The notes: generated by a model not told the origin, from the sequence alone. 64,000 nt of DNA from Mycolicibacterium parafortuitum (GCF_010725485.1 NZ_AP022598.1:2108001-2172000); one strand, 5' to 3'. Shown: positions 47,753-57,214, counted from the stretch's first letter. Numbers and translations: made by a program.

Positions 47753-48961
47753 TCATCTTCCTGGATCGCTGAGCACCGGTGCGAAGGCCAGTTCGGCCGC
47801 ACCGATGACGAGGGTGTCTGCGCCGAGCGTGGCGGGCACGACCCGGACGAGGTCGCGGGGCGCGCCCATGCTGCGGCGGGTGAGTTCGTCGTGCAGGACC
47901 GTCGCGGCCACGGCGGGGAACACCCGCAGGAAACCGCCCAGCACGATCAGGCCCGGGTTGAGCATGTTGATCGCGTTGCCGAGCGCGATCGCCAGCGACC
48001 GTGCCTGCCGGGCGAGCACGTCACGTTCGGCGTGGGTGTGGGCGAACGGATCCGTGCCGGTGTCGCTGTCGATCTCGGACAACAGCCGCGCCAGCGGCGC
48101 CTGCCGCACCTCGGTCTCCAGGCATCCCATGCTGCCGCAGTGGCACTGCTCGCGGCCGCCGACGTAGGTGTGGCCCAGTTCGCCCGCATAGCCGGCCACA
48201 CCTTCGAGGAGTTCCCCGGCGACGACGAATCCCGCGCCGATACCGCTCGGTCCGCCGTTCACATAGATCATGTGATCGGCGTTGTGGTGGTTGCCGAACA
48301 GATGCTCGGCGATCGCGCCCACGTTGGCGTCGTTGGCCGCGTATACCGGCAAACCGGTTGCGGCACTGAGCATCTGACCGATCTCGACGTCGTGCCAGTC
48401 CAGGTTCGGCGCCAGCTGCACCGACGACTCGGGGCCGTGTACCAACCCGGGGACGGCGACGCCGACGGCGGTGACCTGTTGCTCGTCGGTCAGCTTGCCC
48501 CGGATGTCGGCGATCGCCTCGGCCGCGATGGTCACGGTGTCCGCCGCGGTGGGTATCCGCTCGGTCGGCCGGCGCACGACATCGATGACGGTGCCGCCCA
48601 TCGCGACCAGTCCCACCGTGACGGCGTCGACCTCGGGGGTCACGGCGATCGCCAGGACCCGGTGGGCCGGGCGCACGATCGGGCTGGGCCGTCCCACCTG
48701 AGTGGCCGACGTGGCCGGGGACTCCTCGACCAGGCCGCGCGCGCCCAACTCCTCGACCAGATCTTTCGTGGTCGACCGGGACAGCCCTGTGCTGCGTGTC
48801 AACTCCGAACGGCTCAGCGCCCGATGGCGGTGCACGAGCGTCAGCACTGTCGACAGGTTGCGTCGCCGCACACCGTCGGTCGCCCCGGCGCGCGTCGCCC
48901 GGCGGTGCTCGGTCTGGTTCACCGGCACTTGGTCCCCCTCAGTTCTCACGACCACCGTCAC
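47753..48961 (-). CDS. ROK-family xylose repressor (XylR-like)
   Basis: A 402-residue ROK repressor: an N-terminal winged HTH (about residues 35-85, [21 protein letters not shown]; key [11 protein letters not shown]) and a sugar-kinase-like sensor domain. The ROK zinc motif [10 protein letters not shown] is near residue 273 and a preceding [10 protein letters not shown] is present. Its location between xylB and divergent xylA marks it as the regulator of xylose use. The 112-bp divergent gap has two inverted repeats set in a promoter. GTG-type upstream starts are possible. Confidence 0.87.
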   Translation of the reverse strand: MTVVVRTEGDQVPVNQTEHRRATRAGATDGVRRRNLSTVLTLVHRHRALSRSELTRSTGLSRSTTKDLVEELGARGLVEESPATSATQVGRPSPIVRPAHRVLAIAVTPEVDAVTVGLVAMGGTVIDVVRRPTERIPTAADTVTIAAEAIADIRGKLTDEQQVTAVGVAVPGLVHGPESSVQLAPNLDWHDVEIGQMLSAATGLPVYAANDANVGAIAEHLFGNHHNADHMIYVNGGPSGIGAGFVVAGELLEGVAGYAGELGHTYVGGREQCHCGSMGCLETEVRQAPLARLLSEIDSDTGTDPFAHTHAERDVLARQARSLAIALGNAINMLNPGLIVLGGFLRVFPAVAATVLHDELTRRSMGAPRDLVRVVPATLGADTLVIGAAELAFAPVLSDPGR

Positions 48962-48970
48962 GCCGTGGCC

Positions 48971-49013
48971 TTGACAGTGTCACAGGACACATCTTATGTT
49001 CGCTGCGAGAACA
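48971..49013 (+). promoter_or_regulatory. xylA promoter with two nested inverted repeats
   Basis: TTGACA (48971-48976) and TATGTT (48995-49000) with an 18-base spacer read as -35 and -10. GTGTC/GACAC (48977-48981/48986-48990) lies between them and TGTTC/GAACA (48997-49001/49009-49013) covers the -10 and start point. Binding of the ROK repressor here would block transcription. Confidence 0.62.
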
Positions 49014-49073
49014 AAAGCATATCTCTGAGCAGATGGCCCGCACTTTCCGGCCATGATCCCCGAGGAGCCCTCG

Positions 49074-50296
49074 ATGACGGTCCTGGACTCCGCTGTGTCC
49101 GCAGCGGACGACCTGACACCCCGACCCTCCGACAGGTTCTCGTTCGGCCTCTGGACGGTGGGCTGGCCCGGCGTGGACCCGTTCGGCGTCGCGACCCGGC
49201 CCGCACTCGACACCGTCGAGGCGGTGGAACGGCTGGCCGAACTCGGTGCGTACGGGTTGACCTTCCACGACGACGACCTGTTCGCGTTCGGCAGCAGCGA
49301 TGCGCAGCGCCGCCAGGCGATCGACCGGCTGCGGGGATCGCTGGACCGAACCGGGCTGGTGGTGCCGATGGTGACCACGAACCTGTTCACCCAGCCGGTC
49401 TTCAAGGACGGCGGGTTCACCAACAACGATCGCGGTGTGCGGCGATTCGCGCTGCGGAAGGTGTTGCGCAACCTCGACCTCGCCGCCGAGCTCGGCGCTC
49501 AGACGTTCGTGATGTGGGGCGGCCGGGAAGGCTCCGAGTACGACACCGCCAAGGATGTCCAGGCGGCCCTGGAGCGGTACCGCGAGGCACTGAACCTGTT
49601 GTGCCAGTATGTGATCGACCAGGGCATCGAGATCAGGTTCGCGATCGAACCGAAGCCGAACGAACCGCGCGGCGACATCCTGCTGCCGACTGTCGGGCAT
49701 GCGCTGGCCTTCATCGAGACGCTCGAGCATCCGGAGATGGTCGGCGTCAACCCGGAAACCGGTCACGAGCAGATGGCGGGCCTGAACTTCGTGCACGGCA
49801 TCGCCCAGGCGCTCTACAGCAGAAAGCTCTTCCACATCGACCTCAACGGTCAGCGCGGAATCAAGTTCGACCAGGATCTTGTCTTCGGGCACGGCGACCT
49901 GGCCAACGCGTTCGCGCTGGTGGACCTGCTGGAGAACGGCGGGCCCGACGGCGGGCCGGCCTACGACGGGCCCGCCACTTCGACTACAAGCCCAGTCGCA
50001 CCGAAGATTCCGGCGGTGTCTGGGCGTCGGCGGCGGCCAACATGCGGATGTACCTGCTGTTGCGCAAGCGCGCCGCCGCGTTCCGCGCGGATCCCGAGGT
50101 CCGGGAGGTCTTGGCCGCGGCGAAGGTGGCCGAACTGCGCCAGCCCACACTCGGCGACGGTGAGACGTATGCGGACCTGCTCGCCGACCCGACGGCCTAC
50201 GAACAGTTCGACACGGGCGCGTACTTCGGTGGTCGCGGGTGCAACTTCGTCGCGCTGAACCAGCTCGCCATCGAACACCTGATGGGGGCCCGGTGA
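49074..50296 (+). pseudogene. xylA: Xylose isomerase, with an apparent -1 frameshift
   Basis: The frame from ATG 49074 (GAGGAG upstream) encodes xylose isomerase up to [11 protein letters not shown] near residue 300: FHDDD, the EPKPNEP loop and [11 protein letters not shown] are intact. At 49968-49973 the sequence reads GGGCCC where GGGCCCC would continue the protein. The conserved remainder ([12 protein letters not shown], then [11 protein letters not shown], to IEHLMGAR) continues in the next frame down to 50296. As written the product loses the Asp metal ligand in HFDYKP and gains an unrelated tail to 50258. A C-run deletion is either a sequencing error or a recent mutation; the rest of the gene is well preserved. 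Confidence 0.85.
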
Positions 50297-50347
50297 GGCA
50301 CACCCGCTCGGCCGCCGAAGTGCCGATCCTGCTGCGAAGTGACGTGC

Positions 50348-50364
50348 ATCACGCTATATGTGAT
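50348..50364. promoter_or_regulatory. Dyad upstream of xylose-binding protein gene
   Basis: ATCAC (50348-50352) and GTGAT (50360-50364) flank seven bases, about 50 bp before the binding-protein start. AACAAAAG follows shortly after, a string that also follows the operator-like repeat before xylA. It may be a catabolite or sugar regulator site. Confidence 0.4.
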
Positions 50365-50414
50365 ACCGCCAAACAAAAGTCCATGACCCACCTGAACCGT
50401 TCGGAGGAATCTTC

Positions 50415-51500
50415 GTGAAGCGAACCAGCACTCTGCTCGTCACCACGGTCGTCGGGGTCAGCATGGCGCTGACAGCGTGCGGCTCGAACTCGGATTCGCA
50501 GTCGGCCGACGGCGCAGGCGCCGGTGGCGGTGCCGGCAAGGTCGGCGTGATCCTGCCCGACACCAAGTCGTCGGTGCGCTGGGAGACCAAGGACCGGCCC
50601 GCACTCGAAGAGGCGTTCAAGAACGCCGGGGTGGAGTACACGATCCAGAACGCGGAGGGATCTGCCGACACGATGACGACCATCGCCGATGCGATGATCG
50701 CCGACGGTGTCACGGTGCTCGCGATCGTCAACCTCGACTCCGACAGCGGCGCGTCGATCCAACAGAAGGCCGCGTCCCAGGGCGTCAAGACCATCGACTA
50801 CGACCGCCTGACCCTGGGCGGCTCCGCCGATGTCTACGTGTCGTTCGACAACACCGTCGTCGGTGAGCTGCAGGGCCAGGGCCTGGTTGACTGCCTGGGC
50901 GGCCGGCCCGCGAACGTGGTGTTCCTCAACGGCTCTCCGACCGACAACAACGCCACGCTGTTCAGCGGCGGCGCACATTCGGTGGTCGACGCGACACCGT
51001 CGATCACGATCGTCGGCGAGCAGGCGGTCCCGGACTGGGACAATGACCAGGCCGTGACGATCTTCGAGCAGCTCTACACCGCCGCAGACGGTCGTGTCGA
51101 CGGCGTGTACGCGGCCAACGACGGCCTCGCGGGTTCGGTCATCTCCATCCTGGAGAAGAACAAGCGGGCCGGGCAGGTGCCGGTGACCGGTCAGGACGCG
51201 ACCGTTGAAGGGCTGCAGAACATTCTGGCCGGCACCCAGTGCATGACGGTGTACAAGTCGGCCACCGAGGAGGCCGGCGCGCTCGCCGACGTCGCGATCG
51301 CGCTCGCCAACGGCGAGGAGCCGCAGACGACGGCCACCTCCCGCGACGACACCGGCAACCGCGACGTGCCGTCGGTGCTGCTGACGCCGAAATCCATCAC
51401 GAAGGACAACATCAACGTGGTGTTCGACGACGGCGGTCAGAATAAGGACGAGGTGTGTGCGGGACAGTTCGCCCAGATGTGCTCCGCGGCGGGTATGTGA
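50415..51500 (+). CDS. xylF: Xylose ABC transporter substrate-binding lipoprotein
   Basis: A 361-residue sugar-binding lipoprotein of the PBP1 (ribose/xylose) type. The signal sequence starts KRTSTLLVTTVV with lipobox LTAC (Cys about 22), followed by a Gly/Ala-rich linker. The binding domain starts VGVILPDTKSSVRWETKDRP. The fold and length fit XylF-like proteins, and the next genes encode its ATPase and permease. GTG/ATG at 50415 has a GGAGGA ribosome binding site. It lies 118 bp after xylA. Confidence 0.87.
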   Translation: MKRTSTLLVTTVVGVSMALTACGSNSDSQSADGAGAGGGAGKVGVILPDTKSSVRWETKDRPALEEAFKNAGVEYTIQNAEGSADTMTTIADAMIADGVTVLAIVNLDSDSGASIQQKAASQGVKTIDYDRLTLGGSADVYVSFDNTVVGELQGQGLVDCLGGRPANVVFLNGSPTDNNATLFSGGAHSVVDATPSITIVGEQAVPDWDNDQAVTIFEQLYTAADGRVDGVYAANDGLAGSVISILEKNKRAGQVPVTGQDATVEGLQNILAGTQCMTVYKSATEEAGALADVAIALANGEEPQTTATSRDDTGNRDVPSVLLTPKSITKDNINVVFDDGGQNKDEVCAGQFAQMCSAAGM

Positions 51501-51504
51501 CCGC

Positions 51505-52290
51505 ATGGCCGTCGAGGTGGAGCCGATTCTCGAATTGCGGGGCGTCAACAAGAGTTTCGGCGTGGTCCATGTGCTCCATGACGTGGACTTCGCCGTCTAC
51601 CCGGGCCAGGTGACTGCGCTGGTCGGAGACAACGGGGCGGGAAAGTCCACGTTGGTCAAGGCGATCGCGGGGATCCATCCGATCGACACCGGCAGCTACC
51701 TGTTCGAGGGCCGGCCGGTGACGGTGCGTAGCCCGAACGACGTCTCGGCGCTGGGAGTCGAGGTCGTCTACCAGGATCTGGCGCTCTGCGACAACCTCGA
51801 CATCGTCGAGAACATGTTCCTGGGCCGGGAACTCAAGACCAGGGGCATCCTCGACGAGGCGCAGATGGAGACCATGGCAAGGGACGCGCTGACGTCGCTA
51901 TCGGTGCGCACCGTCAAGTCGGTACGACAGCCGGTGTCGAGCCTTTCCGGTGGCCAGCGCCAGACCGTGGCGATCGCGAAGTCGGTGCTGTGGAACTCCA
52001 AGGTCGTGTTGCTCGACGAGCCGACGGCGGCGCTCGGCGTCGCGCAGACGCGGCAGGTGATCGAGTTGGTGCGCAGGCTCGCCGGGCAGGGCCTCGGCGT
52101 GGTGCTGATCTCGCACAACATGGCAGACGTGTTCGAGGTGGCCGACCGCATCTGTGCGCTGTACCTCGGCCGGGTGGCGGCGGAGGTCAAGGCGTCCGAG
52201 GTCACCCACGCACAGGTGGTCGAACTGATCACCGCAGGCCGTTCCGGCAGCCTCGGCCTCGCGCCGGCGCAGGCCGCCGAATCGATGTGA
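51505..52290 (+). CDS. xylG: Sugar ABC transporter ATP-binding protein, single domain
   Basis: A 261-residue ABC ATPase with Walker A GDNGAGKST (about residues 40-48), Q-loop VYQDLALC, signature LSGGQRQTVAIA near residue 145 and Walker B VVLLDEP. It has one nucleotide-binding domain only, whereas classical XylG/RbsA proteins carry two fused domains of about 500 residues, so it should act as a homodimer. It belongs to the FrcA-like group. ATG at 51505 is four bases after the xylF stop. Confidence 0.87.
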   Translation: MAVEVEPILELRGVNKSFGVVHVLHDVDFAVYPGQVTALVGDNGAGKSTLVKAIAGIHPIDTGSYLFEGRPVTVRSPNDVSALGVEVVYQDLALCDNLDIVENMFLGRELKTRGILDEAQMETMARDALTSLSVRTVKSVRQPVSSLSGGQRQTVAIAKSVLWNSKVVLLDEPTAALGVAQTRQVIELVRRLAGQGLGVVLISHNMADVFEVADRICALYLGRVAAEVKASEVTHAQVVELITAGRSGSLGLAPAQAAESM

Positions 52291-52304
52291 GTAGAAAGAG
52301 CGAG

Positions 52305-53606
52305 ATGGCCTCCAAAGCGAGCACGGAGACAAAGACGGCAGGCAGTCGACCCGAAATCACGGTCGCTGACTCCGATTTCGCGGTCGACGCGGTCACCGGG
52401 CAGACGTTCGGTGACGCGGTCAGGGCCTATTTCGGGCGGGTTCGGGGCGGAGACATGGGATCGCTGCCGGCCGTCCTCGGACTGGTCGTGCTGTTCGTGG
52501 TGTTCGGGCTCGCCAACGACCGCTTCCTGTCGGCGCTGAACCTGGCGAACCTGATCACCCAGGCGGGATCGATCTGTGTGCTCGCGATGGGCCTGGTGTT
52601 CGTGCTGCTGCTCGGCGACATCGACCTGTCCGCCGGTGTCGCGGGCGGGGTGGCCGCCTGTGCGATGGCGCTGACGGTCGTGAACCTCGGCTGGCCGTGG
52701 TGGGCGGCGATGGTGATGGGTGTCGCGATCGGCGCGCTGATCGGTCTGACGATCGGTCTGCTGCGCGCGAAGCTCGGAATCCCGTCGTTCGTCGTGACTT
52801 TGGCGTTCTTCCTCGGGTTGCAAGGGGTCACGCTCAAGCTCATCGGCGAGGGCGGCTCGGTGCGCGTCGACGATCCGGTGATCCGGGGTCTGACGATCAG
52901 CAATCTGCCCGTCACGGCGGGATGGACGCTCGCGTTGGTCGTGGTCGTCGGATTCGCGGCGCTGGAGTTCTACACCTATCGCCGCAAGCAGGTGCTGCGG
53001 CTGTCGAACTCGCCGCTGGGTGTCGTGGTCGCCAGGGTGTCCGCGGTCGCGGTGGTGGTCCTCGGGGTCACCTACGTGCTCAGTGTGAACCGCAGCGTCA
53101 ACCGCGCGGTCGAAATTCGCGGCATCCCCTACGTGCTGCCGTTGATCCTGGTGCTGCTGATCGTGTTGACCGTCGTGCTCAAACGCACCGCGTACGGCCG
53201 CCACATCTACGCCGTCGGCGGAAACGCCGAAGCGGCGCGCCGCGCCGGCATCTCCGTCGACCGCATCAGGGTGTCGGTGTTCGTCGTGTCGTCGTCGCTG
53301 GCGGCGCTGAGCGGCATCATCGCCGCGTCGTACGCCGGCAAGGTGTCGGCCTCCTCCGGGGCGGGCAACGTGCTGTTGTACGCCGTCGGCGCCGCGGTCA
53401 TCGGCGGTACCAGCCTGTTCGGCGGGAAGGGCCGTGCGCTCGACGCGGTGATCGGCGGCGTCGTCGTCGCGACCATCGCCAACGGGCTGGGGCTGCTGAA
53501 CCAGTCGTCGTACATCAACTTCCTCGTCACCGGCGGGGTGTTGCTGTTGGCCGCGAGCGTGGACGCGATCTCCCGCAGGCGCCGTTCCTCCACCGGGCTC
53601 GCCTAG
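52305..53606 (+). CDS. xylH: Sugar ABC transporter permease
   Basis: A 433-residue BPD_transp_2 (RbsC/XylH) permease with about 10-12 helices. The family loop for ATPase contact reads GRHIYAVGGNAEAARRAGI near residue 300, and GGTSLFGGKGRALDAVIGG (key GGTSLFGGKG) follows. With the upstream genes it forms an ABC importer, probably for D-xylose. GTG at 52287, overlapping the xylG stop, is an alternative start. It shares its CTAG stop with the convergent HNH gene. Confidence 0.9.
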   Translation: MASKASTETKTAGSRPEITVADSDFAVDAVTGQTFGDAVRAYFGRVRGGDMGSLPAVLGLVVLFVVFGLANDRFLSALNLANLITQAGSICVLAMGLVFVLLLGDIDLSAGVAGGVAACAMALTVVNLGWPWWAAMVMGVAIGALIGLTIGLLRAKLGIPSFVVTLAFFLGLQGVTLKLIGEGGSVRVDDPVIRGLTISNLPVTAGWTLALVVVVGFAALEFYTYRRKQVLRLSNSPLGVVVARVSAVAVVVLGVTYVLSVNRSVNRAVEIRGIPYVLPLILVLLIVLTVVLKRTAYGRHIYAVGGNAEAARRAGISVDRIRVSVFVVSSSLAALSGIIAASYAGKVSASSGAGNVLLYAVGAAVIGGTSLFGGKGRALDAVIGGVVVATIANGLGLLNQSSYINFLVTGGVLLLAASVDAISRRRRSSTGLA

Positions 53607-54895
53607 GCCGCGTCGTATCCCTCGAAGGTGACCAGGTCGACACTGAACCTGCCCTCCATCAGGCTGACCTTCTGTCGTACGGGTCTGCCGGGCAGCGGCG
53701 GGGCGGTCGAACGGTACGCCGCTCCGGTCGGAGTCACGAATTCGGCGATATGCGAACCATTTTCGGTGCCGGCGGACACTGACCAACCGGGCGCTTCCTT
53801 GGCGTAGTTACATGCCTCGCACAGCCCGAGGCCGTTGGCCGCCCTCGTCAGGCCTCCGCTCCGGTCCGGGGTCGCGTGGTCGAGGTGGCGGATCGGCGCG
53901 TTGCAATACGGTATGCGGCAGGTGCGATCCCGCACCCCGATGAACCTGGCCAGAGCCTTCGGGAAGGTTCGCGCTCGCGACTCCATCGCCACCAGTTGTC
54001 CGCTGTCCGGATGGCGGTAGAGCCTGCGCAGCGCGGCCTTGGCGTCCTTGTCGGCCACCGCATCGCCGGTCAGTTTGCAGGCGAACCCGCCGGGCACCGG
54101 CCCGTAACCGTCCAACCATGCCGGTTCGGAATCATCGCCGGCCAGCGTGGTATCGGCCATCACCAGGTTCAGGTTCACCGATGCGGGAACCGCGACGCTC
54201 GCGCCGGTCACCCTCTCGTAAGCGGTGTCGGCCATCACCTGGCCCCGGGTCCGGCCGTCGAACGTCGTGTCCGCGGCGCGCTTGAGCGCCGCGTACATCC
54301 CGACCCCCTGCGCGACGGGCATCAGGACGGTCAGGTAGACCATGCAATTGGGTGCCGGACGCGTCGTCACGCAGCGGTCCTCTTCGGCCTTCGCGGAGCG
54401 CTCGACGACCGCGGCGGCGTCCAGCCTGGCGGCTATCCGCTTGGCGGCCGCTTCCACCCGCGTGTTCCCCCAACCGTCGAAACCGTCCGCCTCATCGCAC
54501 AATTCGGCGTCGAGCTGGCGCCGGTGTGCGGCGCTCAGGCAGGCGGATTCGCGCACGATCAGCGTGGCGCGCCACTCCGAGAGCTCTCCGCGTTCCAGCG
54601 CGGCCAGGGTGCGCGGCATCTCGTGCACCAGCGCGTTCGCAAACCCGAGGTGCTGACCGCCGCAGTTCGGCGCATCCCGGCGAGCGAGCGCGATCTCTGT
54701 GCCCAGCCCCTTGCCGCGCCGCCGTATGGGGACCCCCGCAACGGTCTCGGCCGCCGCGCGTTTCTCCGCCCACAACGCTGAGGCGCGTGCCTGTGCCGCA
54801 GCTGCGGCAGACTTCAGCCGTTCACAGCGCTCGACGATTTCCCGCAGTTGCGACTGCGAAGCATCCGGGTCGATATCGAACTGGTGTTCGAACAT
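53603..54895 (-). CDS. 13E12-repeat-family HNH endonuclease-like protein (DUF222)
   Basis: A 430-residue protein of the mycobacterial 13E12 family: an N-terminal DUF222 helical region (about 20-330) and a C-terminal HNH nuclease motif. In HNH, CRIPYCNAPIRHLDHATP supplies the Cys and His-Asp-His, followed by NGLGLCEACNYAKE. This family is multi-copy in mycobacteria and REP13E12 copies serve as phage integration sites in M. tuberculosis; the true function is unknown. ATG at 54895. It marks the edge between the xylose block and the MFS/aminotransferase genes. Confidence 0.88.
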   Translation of the reverse strand: MFEHQFDIDPDASQSQLREIVERCERLKSAAAAAQARASALWAEKRAAAETVAGVPIRRRGKGLGTEIALARRDAPNCGGQHLGFANALVHEMPRTLAALERGELSEWRATLIVRESACLSAAHRRQLDAELCDEADGFDGWGNTRVEAAAKRIAARLDAAAVVERSAKAEEDRCVTTRPAPNCMVYLTVLMPVAQGVGMYAALKRAADTTFDGRTRGQVMADTAYERVTGASVAVPASVNLNLVMADTTLAGDDSEPAWLDGYGPVPGGFACKLTGDAVADKDAKAALRRLYRHPDSGQLVAMESRARTFPKALARFIGVRDRTCRIPYCNAPIRHLDHATPDRSGGLTRAANGLGLCEACNYAKEAPGWSVSAGTENGSHIAEFVTPTGAAYRSTAPPLPGRPVRQKVSLMEGRFSVDLVTFEGYDAA

Positions 54896-54905
54896 GTCAT
54901 CGACG

Positions 54906-56072
54906 CTACACCCGCCTGCCGACAAGTCGGGTCACAGCCAGCGCGGCACCCGAGATGGCCACCACCGCGGCCAGACCGAGGAAGCCGAACGGCACCGACG
55001 AGGCGGCAGCGATCGATCCGACGGCCAGCGGCCCTGCCGCGTCACCGCATTCGCGCCCCACCTCGGCGGCGCCCATGGTCTGTCCCAGCCGTTCCTCAGG
55101 GGTGGACCGGGCCAGCATCGTGAACGCCAGTGGCGTGATCAGCCCGCAGCCCAGCCCGATCACGACCGCCGCGGCGAGCAGTCCCACCAGCCCGGGTATC
55201 ACCGCGAGGGCCAGGCCCAGTCCGGTCACGAGGACTCCCGTCATGAGTCCCGCCGTGAGCGCCACCCGGCCGGCATCGGCGGCACGGCCCGCCACGGGCT
55301 GCACGAGGGCGGTGGTCAACGCCAGTACAGACACCACGGCGCCGGTGACGACGGGAGACAGGTCCGCCTGGGTGCCGAGCACCGGCAGGAACCCGACGCC
55401 TGCCGACAGTGCGGCCGTCGCCGCCGCCAGCGCGAGTGTCGGCGTCACGAAGGAGGATTCGCCGAATCGCCGCAGGGTGTCCACCAACGTGGCACGTTGC
55501 CGCGCCACCGTGGGCAGGTTGGGGACGCTGACCACCGCCCAGACCACGACCGCTGCCGCCAGGGCGGCCATCACCGCGAACAACAGTCGCAGGCCGCCCA
55601 GTGTCACGATCGCACCGCCCAGCAGAGGCCCCAGCGTGTACCCGACCGACTTGTACGAGCCGTATGTCCCGAACGCGCGGCCTTGGGCTGACGCTGGGGT
55701 CAGGCGCGCCACCAGTGCCGACGCGGCGGGGGAGAACGCCGCCGCCCCGACGCCCTGGCCGAACCGGCCCGCCCACAGCAACGCCGAGTCGTCGGCCACG
55801 GCGTAGGCCAGCGAGGCGATCCCGAAAACCAGTAAGCCGCCGAGCAATACGCTGCGAGCGCCGACCCTGTCGGCCAGCGTGCCGAACACCGGCTTGAGGA
55901 CCACCTCCGCGCCGTCGTAGATCGCCAGCAGCGCCCCGAGGGTCAATAGGGACGTGGCGGTTCCGCTCGTCGTGGTGCCCAGCGTGCCCGCCACGGCGTG
56001 GGCGCCGAACGCGGTGGTGAACCCCGCCGCCAGCAGCGGTGCCCGCTGCGCCGACGGACTCAGCGCAGCCAC
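54906..56072 (-). CDS. Major facilitator superfamily transporter
   Basis: A 388-residue MFS protein with 12 predicted helices. The A-motif-like GTLADRVGARSVLL is after helix 2 (about residues 60-73) and a second FGTYGSYKSVGYTLGP (key GSYKSVGYTLGP) lies in helix 5. The profile is that of drug or metabolite efflux pumps of the DHA1 kind. GTG at 56072 is chosen because it overlaps the upstream aminotransferase by 13 bases and gives a normal MFS start; the longer frame upstream is antisense noise. Substrate unknown. Confidence 0.83.
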   Translation of the reverse strand: MAALSPSAQRAPLLAAGFTTAFGAHAVAGTLGTTTSGTATSLLTLGALLAIYDGAEVVLKPVFGTLADRVGARSVLLGGLLVFGIASLAYAVADDSALLWAGRFGQGVGAAAFSPAASALVARLTPASAQGRAFGTYGSYKSVGYTLGPLLGGAIVTLGGLRLLFAVMAALAAAVVVWAVVSVPNLPTVARQRATLVDTLRRFGESSFVTPTLALAAATAALSAGVGFLPVLGTQADLSPVVTGAVVSVLALTTALVQPVAGRAADAGRVALTAGLMTGVLVTGLGLALAVIPGLVGLLAAAVVIGLGCGLITPLAFTMLARSTPEERLGQTMGAAEVGRECGDAAGPLAVGSIAAASSVPFGFLGLAAVVAISGAALAVTRLVGRRV

Positions 56073-57214
56073 GCGCCGATCCGGCGCAGGGCCTCCTCGA
56101 TGTCCGACGAAGGTCCGGCGAACGACAGCCGCACGAATGCGCCGCCGCGCACGGTGTCGAAGTCGACCCCTGGCGCGATCGCAACACCGGTGTCGGCCAG
56201 CAACTTCGAGCAGAACGACAACGAGTCGGTGGTCAGGTGAGAGACGTCGGCGTACACGTAGAACGCGCCGTCGGTCGGAGCCAACCGGTCGATACCGATC
56301 GCGCGCAGACCGTCCAGAAGCAGCGACCTGTTCATCGCGTAGCCGTCGAGTAGCGACTCCGCCTCGGCGATCGACTCGGGGGTGAACGCGGCCACCGCGG
56401 CCAGCTGCGGTAACACCGGCGGGCAGATCGTGAAATTGCCGGTCAGCCGGTCCACGGCGCGCTTGAGTTCGTCGGGCACCAGCAGCCAGCCCAGCCGCCA
56501 GCCCGTCATCGCGAAGTACTTCGAAAAGCTGTTCACGACAATCGATTCGCGCGACGTCTCCCACGCGCAGCTGGTCGCCGGCGCGCCGGGGTAGACGAGA
56601 CCGTGATACACCTCGTCGCTGATCAGCCGCACTCCGGTCGCCTCGCACCAGCCGGCGATCGCGGAGAGCTCCTCGGGCGGGATCACGGTGCCGGTCGGGT
56701 TGGCCGGGCTCGCGACGATCACGCCTTTCACCGGGGGATCCAGCTCGGTGAGCATGTGCAGCGTCGGCTGGAAGCGGGTCTCGGGCCCGCACGGCAGCTC
56801 GACCACCTCGCATCCGAGCGCCGACAGGATGTTGCGGTAGCACGGGTAACCGGGGCTCGCGATCGCGACTCGGTCACCGGGGTCGAAGCAGGCCAGGAAT
56901 GCCAACAGGAATCCGCCAGAGGACCCGGTCGTGATGACCACGTCCTCGGGGGACACGACCACGCCGTGCCGGTCCTGATATGTGCCCGCGATGGCCTCCC
57001 GCAGTTCGGGAAGTCCGAGCGCGACCGAATAGCCGAGATTGTCGCGCTGTATCGCCGCGATCGCCGCGTTCCGGACCGCCGTCGGAGCGCCTGCGCTGGG
57101 CTGACCCGCCGACAGGTTGACGAGATCGCCGTGGCTGCGCGCACGCTCGGCTGCGGCCAGCCACACGTCCATCACATAGAACGGTGGAATACCCGAGCGC
57201 AGAGAGGGGGTCAC
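56060..57214 (-). CDS. aspB: Class I/II PLP-dependent aminotransferase (Rv3565/AspB-like)
   Basis: A 384-residue fold-type I aminotransferase. The PLP-Lys lies in NSFSKYFAMTGWRLGW near residue 227, with SPANPTGTVI near 165 and the Asp of SDEVYHGLVY near 195. Homologous to Rv3565 (annotated AspB) beside the HIP-degradation genes; the amino donor and acceptor are not established. GTG at 57214 has GGGAAGG upstream. It ends inside the start of the MFS gene. Confidence 0.86.
   Translation of the reverse strand: MTPSLRSGIPPFYVMDVWLAAAERARSHGDLVNLSAGQPSAGAPTAVRNAAIAAIQRDNLGYSVALGLPELREAIAGTYQDRHGVVVSPEDVVITTGSSGGFLLAFLACFDPGDRVAIASPGYPCYRNILSALGCEVVELPCGPETRFQPTLHMLTELDPPVKGVIVASPANPTGTVIPPEELSAIAGWCEATGVRLISDEVYHGLVYPGAPATSCAWETSRESIVVNSFSKYFAMTGWRLGWLLVPDELKRAVDRLTGNFTICPPVLPQLAAVAAFTPESIAEAESLLDGYAMNRSLLLDGLRAIGIDRLAPTDGAFYVYADVSHLTTDSLSFCSKLLADTGVAIAPGVDFDTVRGGAFVRLSFAGPSSDIEEALRRIGAWLR

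Noticed and set aside
47471..50296. 941-codon plus-strand open frame over xylB and the ROK gene
   Set aside because: Most of it is antisense noise. Only its last part is real, being the shifted C-terminus of xylA.
49074..50296. Programmed frameshift in xylA
   Set aside because: The site is GGGCCC with no slippery heptamer, pseudoknot or stop codon nearby, and xylose isomerase is not known to use recoding. A one-base deletion is simpler.
51768..53786. 672-codon minus-strand frame
   Set aside because: Antisense to xylG and xylH, composition His/Arg/Asp-rich without motifs; the ABC genes on the other strand are certain.
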